A stretch of 64,000 nt of DNA from assembly GCF_017565745.1 (NCBI RefSeq), contig NZ_JAGDYM010000005.1:1-64000 (forward strand), given 5' to 3'. Source of the stretch: Leucobacter weissii (GTDB lineage Bacteria > Actinomycetota > Actinomycetes > Actinomycetales > Microbacteriaceae). The stretch's first letter is position 1. Each line of letters opens with the position of its first letter. Below are positions 44,338 through 53,088 of the stretch, piece after piece. Position numbers and translations under genes: made by a program. The notes beneath the pieces are model-generated. The model did no database searches. It had not been told where the DNA came from and worked only from the letters and a program-made list of their open reading frames with translations.

Positions 44338-47300
44338 GTGCCCATGCCACGTCCGTATTCTTTGGCGCGCCCACGTGGTGGGAAGTCGCTGCTCGCGAGA
44401 TTGCTCTCGTCCGTCGCGCTGATCGGCCTGGCGCTCACCACGGTGGTGATCGCGCCCTCCGCCGCCGTCGCAGCGCCCGAGGACATCGACGTCGCCATCA
44501 CCGAGATCGAGAACGGCTCGGGCCCGGGCGGACAGATCGTCGTCGGCGACAAGGTGGCCGTCCACGGCACCTGGGATGCGAGCACGGCCGATCCGCACGC
44601 GGGGGACACCTTCACGATCGGACTGCCGCCGGAGTTCGCCTTCGAGCTCCCGGGGGCTCCGTTCGAGCTCAGGGGCCCGAACGGCGACGGGGACACCGTC
44701 ACCTGGGGCGTCTGCGAGGCGACCTCTGCGCAGCTCTGGACCTGCACCCTCACCGCCGAGGTCGAGGCGTGGGACGGCGTGAACGGCACCTTCGAGTTCG
44801 AGGTCGAGGCCGTGCAGTCGACCACCGAGGACCAGGTGAACTTCAACCTCAACGGCGAGGACGTCCCGGTCGACCTGCCCGGCGAGGGAGGCATCGACCC
44901 CGGCGAACAGCCCTCCGACTCGGTGGACAAGGACGGCGCGATGAACGCCGACAACTGGTCGATGACCTGGACCGTCGATCTCCCGGGCTCCCGGATGCAG
45001 GGGCAGGGCACCGTCGCCTTCACCGACACGCTCGGACAGGGGCACGTGCTCTGCGACCCGAGCGGCTTCAAGGTCGAGGTCGTCAAGGGCAGCTCCGTCA
45101 CGGATGTGACCGGCATCGGCCAGCTCGTCGGGGATCCCGGCGACACGCAGTTCGACGTGGTGCTCACGGCCCCTGAGGGCGGCTTCGATCCGAGCGCCAC
45201 CTACCGCGTCAGCTACCAGACCTGCACGCCCGACCAGGAGATCGACGCCCCGAACACCACGTACGAGAACTCGGCCGTGGTCGAGGGCTGGGACCAGGGC
45301 GGCACCGGCGTCGGCGAGGTCACCAACCGCCCCTGGCAGCAGGGCGTCTCGAAGTCCGGTTCGGTGCTCGGCGGGGCCGATCGCAACGGCAAGGTCCGCT
45401 GGACGGTGACCGTGGCGGGCGACAACCTCGAGACGAAGAACGGCTTCACGCTCACCGAATCGTTCAGCGGCGAGCACGAGCTGTGCACCGACACCATCTC
45501 GGGGATCCAGATCTGGGAGCAGTACGGCCCCAACCCCGGTTCGGCCCCCGGACTCCGCACGAACATCACGAGTCAGCTGACCCCGAACGTCGTCAGCCAG
45601 TCGAGCAGCGGCTTCGAGGTCGGCTTCACCATCAACTCGGCCCTCCAGTTCAAGCCTTCCGACTGGCGCTACATCATCACCTATGACACCTGCGTGACGA
45701 CGGACGGCCTCCCCGAGGGCGGCACGCCGTTCACCAACGAGGCGGGCATCGACGGCACGATCGCGGGCCACACCGCCGAGACCCCCGGCCGCACCGACCG
45801 GAAGACCGGCGCCATCAACACCTCCGCGGTGACGATCGACGGCGTGGACCACCTCCCCCGGACCACCATCGACTGGACGATCACGGTCCCGGGCGAGAAT
45901 CTCACCGCCGTCGGCGGCGACCTCACCGTGACCGACACCCTCTCCGGGGCGCATCAGGTGTGCGCCGTCGGAGACACGGGAGACGCCAAGCAGCGCCTGC
46001 GGCTCCAGGTGCAGGCACGGGACCAGATCCAGGGCGGCGGCCTGAGCACCGTCGATCTGACTGGCAGCGCCACCGCGACGATCGACCCCGCCGACACCGG
46101 CTTCACGGTCACGATCCCGCAGCCCGCGCTGCCCCAGCCGGGCGGCGGGACGGCGACCGGCTTCAGCCACGAGTACCAGTACGTGATCACCTACACGACC
46201 TGCAACCTGAGCGGCGGCCTGGACGACCGGGGCACCACCTACGGGAACAGCGCGGATGTCGCGGGCAAGACCTACGGTCAGACCGTCACTCAGGACTACC
46301 GCGGCAGCGGCACGGGAACCGGCGTCGCCCGCGGCTCCGTGGCGATCTCGAAGAGCCTCGCCGACACCCCCGGAGCCGATCTCGTGCCCGCCGGCACGGA
46401 GTTCACCGTGCACGTGAAGGAGTTCGCGCCGGGCGCGACGGATCCGACGATCGAGTACGACCTGCAGGTTCCGCTCGACGGCAGCCCCGTCAGCGGGCTC
46501 AACAACCGCGGCAACGGCTGGACGATCGAGATAACGGAGCCGACGTTCCCGGACATCCCGGGCGTGGTGTTCGGCGACCCGGTCTTCTCGGAATCCGCCG
46601 GCGTGACCGTGAGCGACGGCGGCAAGAAGGCGACCGCCGCCCTGACGCCCGCGGCGAACATCTCGGTCTCGCTCACCAACACGGCCCAGCTCGGTTCGCT
46701 GGAGATCGTCAAGGTGGTCGAGGGCCCGGCGGCCGCCGAGGTGCTGGCCGATCACGGCGACCGTGAGTACGCGGTCACCGCGGAGATCGAGGTGCCCGCC
46801 GGCGTCCCGGCCGAAGCGGATCGCGACTTCGACCTGAAGGCGGGCGAGCCCTACGAGCTCGCCGATCTGCCGATCGGCTCGACGGTCACATTCTCCGAGG
46901 TGCGACCGGCTACCGACGACCTCTTCACCTGGGGCGATCCGGTGATCAGCCCCGAGTCGATCGTGGTGACCGCCGGTCACGTCGCGGATCCCGCGACCAT
47001 CACGGTGACCAACACCGTGGAGCGAACGGTCGGAACCTTCTCCCTCGTGAAGACGGTCACCGGAGCCGAGAGCGCCAACCCGGCGGTTCCGAGCACCGTC
47101 GAGGTGACCGCGACCTGGACCGAGGAGGGCGGCACCCCGCAGTCCAAGCCGCTGACGCTGCAGACCGACGGCACCCCGCTTCCGTTCGGCGAGGACCTGC
47201 TGATCGGCACCGAGGTGACCCTCACCGAGACGCCGCTCGCGGACGGCTCGGGCATCGCCTGGTCCGCTCCGATCTGGTCCGGCACCGGCGTATCGATCAG

Positions 47301-48618
47301 CGGAGACTCGGCCGTCGTGACCGTGGGCCGCACCGTCGATGCGCAGGTGACGCTGGAGAACCACGCGGCGACGTCGACGGCGGGCATCAGCCTGCTCAAG
47401 GCGCTCGCGGGCGAGGCCGCCGGAGAGGTCGATCCGACCACCGAGTTCCCGGTCACGGCGAGCTGGACCGATGGAGACGGCGCGCCGCAGTCGAAGGATC
47501 TGACGATCAACGCCGTGGAACCGACCCCGCTGGGCGAGGATCTCCCCGCGGGCACGGTCGTCACGATCACCGAGGGCGAGCGCCCCGGTTTCGACACCGT
47601 CATCTGGGGCTCGATCGTGATCAGCGGCACCGACGTCACCGATAACGGCGACGGCAGCGCCGAGATCGTCGTCTCCGATCAGCAGGGCGACGTGACGCTC
47701 GTGACGGTGACCAACGAGGCCACCTGGGCTCCGGGCACCTTCTCCCTCGCGAAGACGGTGACCGGCATCGCCTCGGACCACCCGGACTTCCCGGAGACCG
47801 TCACGGTCGTCGCGAGCTGGGTCGACGAGACCGGCCCGCAGTCCGCAGAGATCGCGCTGCCCACCGATGGAAGCGTGGTTCCGTTCGGTCGGGACCTCCC
47901 GCACCTGACGGAGGTCACCCTGAGCGAGGTGGAGCCCGAGGCCGGGCCCGCGTTCATCTGGGACGCTCCGGAGTGGAGCGGCAGCGATGCGCTCGAGGTG
48001 CGGCCCGACGGCTCGGCGGTGCTGACCATCGGCGCCGCGACGGTCGCGGAGCTCGGCCTGAGCAACAACGCGACGGCCCTGACCGGGAGCCTCTCCCTCA
48101 TCAAGGAGCTGAGCGGAGACGCAGCCGAGGACGTGCCCGGAACCACCGCCTTCCCGGTGACGCTGAGCTGGACCGACCTGCTGGGCGAGACCCAGGAGCG
48201 CACGGTCGAGGTGACCGCCGATGAGCCGGTGGTGCTCGAGGATCTTCCTCTGGGCACCGAGGTCACGGTGTCCGAGGCCGACGGGGATCTCCCCTCGGGG
48301 GTCGTCTGGACGGGAGTGGAGTGGAGCTCCGACAGCTCCGGAGCGGCCGTGTCCGCCGATGGCGACGGCGCCGTGCTCACGGTGACGGGCGATCAGGGCA
48401 CGAGCGCCGAGCTCACCGCGACCAACTCCTTCGAGCTCGACGCCACCGGAGGCGAAGGCGATGAGGGCGACGAGATCGCGGTGACCGGCGCCGGCTTCGG
48501 CCCGCTGCAGGCCGCCCTCATCGGCATCGTCGCAGCGGCACTCGTCGCCGCGGGCGCGGTGCTGCTGATCCGCAGCCGACGCCGCTCCGATGCGGCGGCA
48601 GCGCACCACGAGGAGTGA
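44338..48618 (+). CDS. Large surface protein with DUF5979-like repeats
   Basis: A ~1426-residue exported protein. After a signal peptide (core around SSVALIGLALTTVVIAP, cleavage near AVAAP) come Ig-like adhesin domains (about 25-770) with repeated motifs such as TDTLGQGHVLC and TESFSGEHELC, each with a conserved Cys pair (later TYTTCNLSGG). Five DUF5979-like repeats of ~110 residues follow (about 780-1390), each starting with SLVKTVTG or similar. The end reads EIAVTGAG, a helix and IRSRRRS, a sortase-type signal. Start GTG 44338 has GGAGG 5 nt upstream; ATG 44344 is the alternative. It is probably a wall-linked adhesin or pilin-like shaft. Confidence 0.87.
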   Translation: MPMPRPYSLARPRGGKSLLARLLSSVALIGLALTTVVIAPSAAVAAPEDIDVAITEIENGSGPGGQIVVGDKVAVHGTWDASTADPHAGDTFTIGLPPEFAFELPGAPFELRGPNGDGDTVTWGVCEATSAQLWTCTLTAEVEAWDGVNGTFEFEVEAVQSTTEDQVNFNLNGEDVPVDLPGEGGIDPGEQPSDSVDKDGAMNADNWSMTWTVDLPGSRMQGQGTVAFTDTLGQGHVLCDPSGFKVEVVKGSSVTDVTGIGQLVGDPGDTQFDVVLTAPEGGFDPSATYRVSYQTCTPDQEIDAPNTTYENSAVVEGWDQGGTGVGEVTNRPWQQGVSKSGSVLGGADRNGKVRWTVTVAGDNLETKNGFTLTESFSGEHELCTDTISGIQIWEQYGPNPGSAPGLRTNITSQLTPNVVSQSSSGFEVGFTINSALQFKPSDWRYIITYDTCVTTDGLPEGGTPFTNEAGIDGTIAGHTAETPGRTDRKTGAINTSAVTIDGVDHLPRTTIDWTITVPGENLTAVGGDLTVTDTLSGAHQVCAVGDTGDAKQRLRLQVQARDQIQGGGLSTVDLTGSATATIDPADTGFTVTIPQPALPQPGGGTATGFSHEYQYVITYTTCNLSGGLDDRGTTYGNSADVAGKTYGQTVTQDYRGSGTGTGVARGSVAISKSLADTPGADLVPAGTEFTVHVKEFAPGATDPTIEYDLQVPLDGSPVSGLNNRGNGWTIEITEPTFPDIPGVVFGDPVFSESAGVTVSDGGKKATAALTPAANISVSLTNTAQLGSLEIVKVVEGPAAAEVLADHGDREYAVTAEIEVPAGVPAEADRDFDLKAGEPYELADLPIGSTVTFSEVRPATDDLFTWGDPVISPESIVVTAGHVADPATITVTNTVERTVGTFSLVKTVTGAESANPAVPSTVEVTATWTEEGGTPQSKPLTLQTDGTPLPFGEDLLIGTEVTLTETPLADGSGIAWSAPIWSGTGVSISGDSAVVTVGRTVDAQVTLENHAATSTAGISLLKALAGEAAGEVDPTTEFPVTASWTDGDGAPQSKDLTINAVEPTPLGEDLPAGTVVTITEGERPGFDTVIWGSIVISGTDVTDNGDGSAEIVVSDQQGDVTLVTVTNEATWAPGTFSLAKTVTGIASDHPDFPETVTVVASWVDETGPQSAEIALPTDGSVVPFGRDLPHLTEVTLSEVEPEAGPAFIWDAPEWSGSDALEVRPDGSAVLTIGAATVAELGLSNNATALTGSLSLIKELSGDAAEDVPGTTAFPVTLSWTDLLGETQERTVEVTADEPVVLEDLPLGTEVTVSEADGDLPSGVVWTGVEWSSDSSGAAVSADGDGAVLTVTGDQGTSAELTATNSFELDATGGEGDEGDEIAVTGAGFGPLQAALIGIVAAALVAAGAVLLIRSRRRSDAAAAHHEE

Positions 48619-48624
48619 CGCCCG

Positions 48625-48669
48625 GGGTGCGGGGTGCGGGCCTCATCGAGGGGCCCGCACCCCGCACCC
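48625..48669. terminator. Bidirectional hairpin terminator
   Basis: Perfect 18-bp stem (48625-48642 with 48652-48669), 9-nt loop, followed by GTTT. It lies between the convergent surface-protein and chorismate mutase genes. Confidence 0.8.
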
Positions 48670-48672
48670 GTT

Positions 48673-48987
48673 TCAGCCGTCGGAGCCGTCCGTGGAGCCG
48701 TCCGCGATGTTCCGGTGATGCCGGATCACCTCGGCGACCACGAAGTTGAACCACTTCTCGGCGAACTCCGGATCGAGGTGCGCGTCCTCCGCGAGCGCCC
48801 GCAGGCGCGCGATCTGACGCGTCTCCCGCTCCGGGTCCGAGGCGGGCATGCCGTATTCGGCTTTCAGACGCCCCACCTCCTGCGTGCATCGGAACCGCTC
48901 GGCGAGCATGTGGATGAGTGCGGTGTCGATGTTGTCGATGCTCGCGCGCAGGGCCTCGAGCCGATCCTGCGCGGTTTGCTCAGCCAC
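48673..48987 (-). CDS. Chorismate mutase (AroQ class)
   Basis: A 104-residue all-helical AroQ-type enzyme converting chorismate to prephenate for Phe/Tyr synthesis. Recognisable are [19 protein letters not shown] (helix 1), the catalytic-site Lys in [18 protein letters not shown], and the last helix with [10 protein letters not shown] prefer GTG 48987, which overlaps the purA stop by 8 nt; ATG 49020 would give 115 residues. It is likely cotranscribed behind purA. Confidence 0.88.
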   Translation of the reverse strand: MAEQTAQDRLEALRASIDNIDTALIHMLAERFRCTQEVGRLKAEYGMPASDPERETRQIARLRALAEDAHLDPEFAEKWFNFVVAEVIRHHRNIADGSTDGSDG

Positions 48988-50311
48988 GCTCGTCCCGATC
49001 CGCGGCGGGTCTCCCGCCATCGACGGGGTCGAGCAGGTCGTGACGCACGACCACCTGTTCGCGCTCGGGACCGACCCCGATCGCCGAGATCCGCGCTCCG
49101 CTCATCCGCTCGAGCGCCAGGATGTAGTCCTGAGCATTCGTCGGCAGCTCCTCGAAGCGCCGGGCCTCGGAGATGTCCTCGGTCCACCCGGGGAACTCCT
49201 CGTAGATCGGTTTCGCGTGATGGAAGTCGCTCTGGTTCACCGGCATCTCGTCGTGACGCACGCCCCCCACCTCGTAGGCGACGCAGACCGGGATGCGGTC
49301 CAGGCCGGAGAGCACGTCCAGCTTGGTCAGGACGAAGTCGGTGACCCCGTTGATCCGGGCGGCGTAGCGCGCGATCGGCGCATCGTACCAGCCGCAGCGG
49401 CGCGGCCGCCCGGTGGTGGTCCCGAACTCGAAGCCCTTCGCGCGCAGGTACTCCCCCGACTCGTCGAAGAGTTCGGTCGGGAACGGGCCGGCCCCCACTC
49501 TGGTGGCATAGGCCTTCACCACCGCGATGACGCGATCGATGGCGTGCGGAGGAAGCCCCGATCCCGTGCTGGCACCCCCCGCGGTCGCGTTCGACGACGT
49601 GACGAATGGGTAGGTGCCGTGATCGATGTCGAGCATCGTCGCCTGTCCGGCCTCGAAGAGGATCGTGCGCCCGTCCTGCAGCGCCTCGTGCAGCAGCAGG
49701 CCGGTGTCGCAGACCATCGGCTCGAGCAGCCCGCGGTACGAGAGGAGCTCGTCGACGACCTCGTCCACCCCGATCGCCCGGCGATTGTAGATCTTGACGA
49801 GCACCTGGTTCTTGAAGTCGAGCGCCGCTTCGACCTTCTGCCGGAGGATGCCCTCGTCGAACAGATCCTGGATCCGGATGCCCACGCGATTGATCTTGTC
49901 GGCGTAGGCCGGTCCGATGCCGCGCCCGGTCGTGCCGATCTGACGCTTGCCGAGGAAGCGCTCCGTGACCTTGTCGAGCGTGCGGTGGTAGGCGGTGATC
50001 ACGTGCGCGTTGGCGCTGACCTTCAGCCGGGACACGTCGACCCCGCGCGCGCCGAGCGCCTCCAGCTCCCCCTTCAGCACCTCGAGGTCCACGACCACGC
50101 CGTTGGAGATGACCGGGGTCACTCCCGGGGTGAGGATCCCGGACGGGAGCAGGTGGAGGGCGTACTTCTCGTCTCCGACGACCACGGTGTGCCCCGCGTT
50201 GTTGCCGCCGTTGAACTTGACCACGTAGTCGACGCGGCTGCCGAGCAGATCCGTCGCCCGGCCCTTGCCTTCATCGCCCCACTGGGCGCCGGTGATGAGT
50301 ACCGCGGGCAT
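48980..50311 (-). CDS. purA: Adenylosuccinate synthetase
   Basis: A 443-residue purine enzyme: IMP + Asp + GTP to adenylosuccinate. The P-loop [10 protein letters not shown], the IMP loop [19 protein letters not shown], and the Asp-binding VGAGPFPTE region are intact. The C terminus is about 15 residues longer than usual, ending in an Arg/Asp-rich tail that overlaps the chorismate mutase gene. AAGGAAGGGG precedes the ATG. Confidence 0.96.
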   Translation of the reverse strand: MPAVLITGAQWGDEGKGRATDLLGSRVDYVVKFNGGNNAGHTVVVGDEKYALHLLPSGILTPGVTPVISNGVVVDLEVLKGELEALGARGVDVSRLKVSANAHVITAYHRTLDKVTERFLGKRQIGTTGRGIGPAYADKINRVGIRIQDLFDEGILRQKVEAALDFKNQVLVKIYNRRAIGVDEVVDELLSYRGLLEPMVCDTGLLLHEALQDGRTILFEAGQATMLDIDHGTYPFVTSSNATAGGASTGSGLPPHAIDRVIAVVKAYATRVGAGPFPTELFDESGEYLRAKGFEFGTTTGRPRRCGWYDAPIARYAARINGVTDFVLTKLDVLSGLDRIPVCVAYEVGGVRHDEMPVNQSDFHHAKPIYEEFPGWTEDISEARRFEELPTNAQDYILALERMSGARISAIGVGPEREQVVVRHDLLDPVDGGRPAADRDERG

Positions 50312-50360
50312 CTCAGCCCCTTCCTTCGACTCGGCACGTACCGACCCAGTCTACGACCTC

Positions 50361-50816
50361 TCAGCGGGATCCCGAGGATCCTGCGGCGCTGGGACCGGCG
50401 GAGCCGCCGTCCGCTTCGATGGCCTCGGCCGCGCCGGGGTCGGCGTCGCTCAGGAGCGCTCCCAGCCGCTCGACCTCCGTCGACTCTCCGATCCCCGCCG
50501 CGGCGCGGCGCAGGGCGAAGACGGCGCGCAGCACGCCCCGATTGGGCTCGTGCGACCATGGCACGGGCCCGGCGCCCCGCCAGCCGGCCCGCCGCAAGGC
50601 GTCGAGACCACGGTGATAGCCGACGCGGGCGAACGCGTAGGCCTCGATCTCGCGACCCTGCGCCGCCGCTCGCTCGGCGAGCGCCGCCCAGGCCGCGGAC
50701 GAGTCGGGATGCGCCCGAACCACGGGCTCGGGATCGTCGGCCGCCGCGAGCGCCGCGGCGACCTCCGGTTCGGCGGGCAGAAGGGTCGGCTCCGGCCGGA
50801 GCAGGTTCTCGACCAT
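50361..50816 (-). CDS. DUF3151 family protein
   Basis: A 151-residue protein of a family confined to actinobacteria and of unknown function. The motif WAALAERA...EAYAFARVGYHRGLDALRR and the WSHEPNRGVLRAVFALRRAA segment are characteristic. The Ala/Asp/Gly-rich C-terminal 30 residues look disordered. Its ATG overlaps the YajQ stop by one base, and purA follows 49 nt downstream. Confidence 0.85.
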   Translation of the reverse strand: MVENLLRPEPTLLPAEPEVAAALAAADDPEPVVRAHPDSSAAWAALAERAAAQGREIEAYAFARVGYHRGLDALRRAGWRGAGPVPWSHEPNRGVLRAVFALRRAAAGIGESTEVERLGALLSDADPGAAEAIEADGGSAGPSAAGSSGSR

Positions 50817-51304
50817 CAGCGGAAGTTGATGAACTGCAGCGGCGTGTCGACGTCGGCGTCCCCCAGCAGGGCGATCGTCGCCTGCAGGTCGTCCCGGCTC
50901 TTGGAGCTGACGCGGAGCTCGTCGCCCTGGATCTGGCTCTTGACGCTCTTGGGGGCCTCATCGCGGATCAGCTTGTTCAGCTTCTTCGCCGTGGCCTGGT
51001 CGATGCCCTCCTTGAGCTTCGACTCGATCCGGTACTCCTTGCCGCTGGCGTAGGGCTCTCCGCTGTCGAGCGCTTTCAGCGAGATGCCGCGCTTGACGAA
51101 CTTCGACTGCAGCACGTCGAGCACGGCGTTCGCGCGCTCCTCCGTATTCGCCTTGATGAGGATCACCTGATCGCCCAGGCTCACCTCCGCGCCCACGCCC
51201 TTGAAGTCGTAGCGCTGCTCGACCTCCTTGCGGGCCTGGTTGACCGCGTTCTCGACCTCCATGGGGTCGATCTTGCTCACGACGTCGAACGATGAATCAG
51301 CCAT
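50816..51304 (-). CDS. YajQ family nucleotide-binding protein
   Basis: A 162-residue protein of the YajQ/UPF0234 family, whose members bind tRNA, nucleotides and, in Xanthomonas, cyclic di-GMP. The start ADSSFDVVSKIDPMEVENAV and the SGGD-equivalent late segment ELRVSSKSRDDLQATI are conserved. The start has TACCCT 7 nt upstream, suggesting a leaderless mRNA. It heads a run yajQ-DUF3151-purA-chorismate mutase. Confidence 0.92.
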   Translation of the reverse strand: MADSSFDVVSKIDPMEVENAVNQARKEVEQRYDFKGVGAEVSLGDQVILIKANTEERANAVLDVLQSKFVKRGISLKALDSGEPYASGKEYRIESKLKEGIDQATAKKLNKLIRDEAPKSVKSQIQGDELRVSSKSRDDLQATIALLGDADVDTPLQFINFR

Positions 51305-51311
51305 GACACCC

Positions 51312-51317
51312 AGGGTA
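51312..51317 (-). promoter_or_regulatory. -10 element of the yajQ-type gene (leaderless)
   Basis: TACCCT on the minus strand followed by GGGTGTC and the ATG. Confidence 0.5.
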
Positions 51318-51356
51318 GACGAAAGCCGCCGGCTTTCGCAGCCGGCGGCTTTCGTC
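51318..51356 (-). terminator. Hairpin terminator of dps
   Basis: Perfect 17-bp stem (51318-51334 with 51340-51356) and a 5-nt loop, 43 nt past the dps stop codon. It directly abuts the -10 box of the next gene. Confidence 0.75.
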
Positions 51357-51398
51357 TCGGAGGGTGGCGCGGCCGGCGCGAGGTGCCGGCCGGCGCGA

Positions 51399-51887
51399 TC
51401 ACTCCGCGTAGTGGGAGGAGAGGAACCAGCGATCCTTGTCGAGCTGCTGGGCCACCGCGATGACCAGGTCCTGGCTGACGGGGTCGACCTCGTCGAGTCC
51501 CTTCACCGCGTCGTAGACGGTTCCCAGCGTCGCGTCGATCTGGGCGACGACCTCGCGCACGGTGACCGGCGACTGCTGGAAGCCGTGGCTGAGCTCGGGC
51601 GTGCTGGTGCGAGCGGCGACGGTTCCGATGCGTCCGTCGACGGGCAGGCCGAGAGCGACGATCCGCTCGGCGATCGTGTCGGAGGCCTCCTGAGCGTGGG
51701 CGACGACCTCATCGAGGAACTCGTGGACTCCGATGAAGTTGGCACCCCGCACGTGCCAGTGCGCCTGCTTGCCGTTGACCGCCAGGGCGATGAGGTCGTG
51801 GACGACGGGGCTCAGATACTGCGCGACACCGCTGGGTCGGCCGAGATCGCCCTGTGCGGCGGGAAGTTGGGCCTCTTTCGTGGTCAT
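51399..51887 (-). CDS. dps: Dps-family DNA-binding ferritin-like protein
   Basis: A 162-residue Dps protein: a 12-mer that oxidises and stores iron and protects DNA. Ferroxidase ligands are visible in KQAHWHVRGANF (His) and HEFLDEVVAHAQEASDTIAER (Asp, Glu). The N-terminal tail is short with a single Lys, so DNA binding may be weak. ATG 51887 has GGGAGA 9 nt upstream. Two IdeR-like boxes lie 85-152 bp upstream, implying iron control. Confidence 0.93.
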   Translation of the reverse strand: MTTKEAQLPAAQGDLGRPSGVAQYLSPVVHDLIALAVNGKQAHWHVRGANFIGVHEFLDEVVAHAQEASDTIAERIVALGLPVDGRIGTVAARTSTPELSHGFQQSPVTVREVVAQIDATLGTVYDAVKGLDEVDPVSQDLVIAVAQQLDKDRWFLSSHYAE

Positions 51888-51971
51888 GATTCGTGTCTCC
51901 CATCTTCGTTCGGGGCGGTGGTTCCCGCCTCCGTTACCCACAACGATACGCCTTCTGCGCCGACGCGCAAG

Positions 51972-51990
51972 CAAGTTAAGGCTTATCTCA
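51972..51990. promoter_or_regulatory. Possible IdeR/DtxR box (weak)
   Basis: 12 of 19 positions match the remembered consensus TTAGGTTAGSCTAACCTAA, with core AGGCTTATCT. It is weak alone and more credible as the partner of the box at 52021. Confidence 0.35.
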
Positions 51991-52020
51991 CTCCCAGAGA
52001 AACCCCAGTTCAGAGGGTAT

Positions 52021-52039
52021 TTAGCTGAGGCTTACCGAA
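52021..52039. promoter_or_regulatory. IdeR/DtxR-like iron box
   Basis: TTAGCTGAGGCTTACCGAA matches 15 of 19 positions of the IdeR/DtxR consensus. It is located 134 bp upstream of the dps start in a locally AT-rich promoter region, where IdeR could repress or, as with mycobacterial ferritin genes, activate. Confidence 0.6.
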
Positions 52040-52096
52040 GTCTGGCGCGCGTCCGAGGCGGAGCGGTCCGACCGTGAGCGGCCAGGGATGCCCGGC

Positions 52097-52384
52097 TCAG
52101 TGCCAGTTCCCGGCATCGGGCTTGCGCAGGTCCTTGCGCGCTTCGACGTCCTCTTCGCTCGGGCTGCCCCCCAGTCCGACGAGCGCGACGGTCAGCAGCA
52201 CCACGATGAAACCGATCCCGGCGAAGATGCCGGCCAGGGCGAGGTCCCGGGTCGTGAGCAGCACCACGAGACCCGCGAAGACCGCGAGCACCCCGGCGAA
52301 CCCGACGAGTTCGAGGGGTCGGAGCCGATCGCGCCTGGTCGGGGTGACCGACGGCTGCGGATCGGACGGAGTGGGCTCGGTCAT
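52097..52384 (-). CDS. Small two-helix membrane protein
   Basis: A 95-residue protein with a Pro/Thr-rich cytoplasmic start, two membrane helices (about 26-46 and 50-73) and a charged tail. I do not recognise a functional family; similar short proteins are frequent in Microbacteriaceae. Its ATG overlaps the stop of the upstream membrane protein gene (ATGA). Confidence 0.7.
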   Translation of the reverse strand: MTEPTPSDPQPSVTPTRRDRLRPLELVGFAGVLAVFAGLVVLLTTRDLALAGIFAGIGFIVVLLTVALVGLGGSPSEEDVEARKDLRKPDAGNWH

Positions 52385-53016
52385 GCTGCCCTTTCGTTCG
52401 CGGCGTCGCCCGGGGTCGTATCGCCGCCGCGGTCCGCGTCGCCGCCGTGAGCTCGAAGGTCGAAAGCCGCGATGCCGAGAAACACCCCGCGGATCACGGC
52501 ATAGGTGCCGAAGAAGCCGATGATCGCGACCGCGTCGTCGCGCACGATCAGCACTGCGACGGCGAGGGCGGCGCTCAGCAGGGCGGAGGGTATCGCGGCC
52601 CCTCCGGGCTGCGCGCCGCGCGTCAGCCGCATGATCGTGATGAGCGCGGTCAGCAGCGCCCAGACCGCGACGACGAGCGCGAGTCCCGCGGTGTCGACGA
52701 CCGCGATCAGGGCCCCCGCCCCCGCGAAGGCGACCACCGCGCGGGCGGCCACCCACCAGCTCTCCGCCGTTCCGCGCAGGCTGAGATACTCGATCAACGT
52801 GCTCAGCCCGATCAGCGCGAAGGCGATGGTCATCACTCCGCGGTCGAAGGCCAGCTGCTCGTGGAGGGTGGCGCTGAAGGCGATGCCGAATCCGATGGCC
52901 AGCAGGGCGCCGGCGCGCAGGAGTTGAGCGGAACGCAGCCGACGCTGCTCCCTGGTCGTCACGCGGGGGTGCTCAGGGTTCCCCGATGACACGAGTCTGC
53001 CCTCTGCCTCCGACAT
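52381..53016 (-). CDS. Multi-helix membrane protein (HdeD/DUF308-like)
   Basis: A 211-residue protein with a polar N terminus of about 28 residues and six hydrophobic helices, resembling the HdeD/DUF308 group in helix number and spacing but without a decisive motif. The C terminus is acidic. It is followed, with coupling, by the 95-residue membrane protein. Confidence 0.7.
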   Translation of the reverse strand: MSEAEGRLVSSGNPEHPRVTTREQRRLRSAQLLRAGALLAIGFGIAFSATLHEQLAFDRGVMTIAFALIGLSTLIEYLSLRGTAESWWVAARAVVAFAGAGALIAVVDTAGLALVVAVWALLTALITIMRLTRGAQPGGAAIPSALLSAALAVAVLIVRDDAVAIIGFFGTYAVIRGVFLGIAAFDLRAHGGDADRGGDTTPGDAANERAA

Positions 53017-53088
53017 TCCGCGTAGCTCCTTACCTCACGCCCAAGTCTATCGGTCGCGCCGAGGCTCGGCGTCCGCGCGTCGGCCGGG

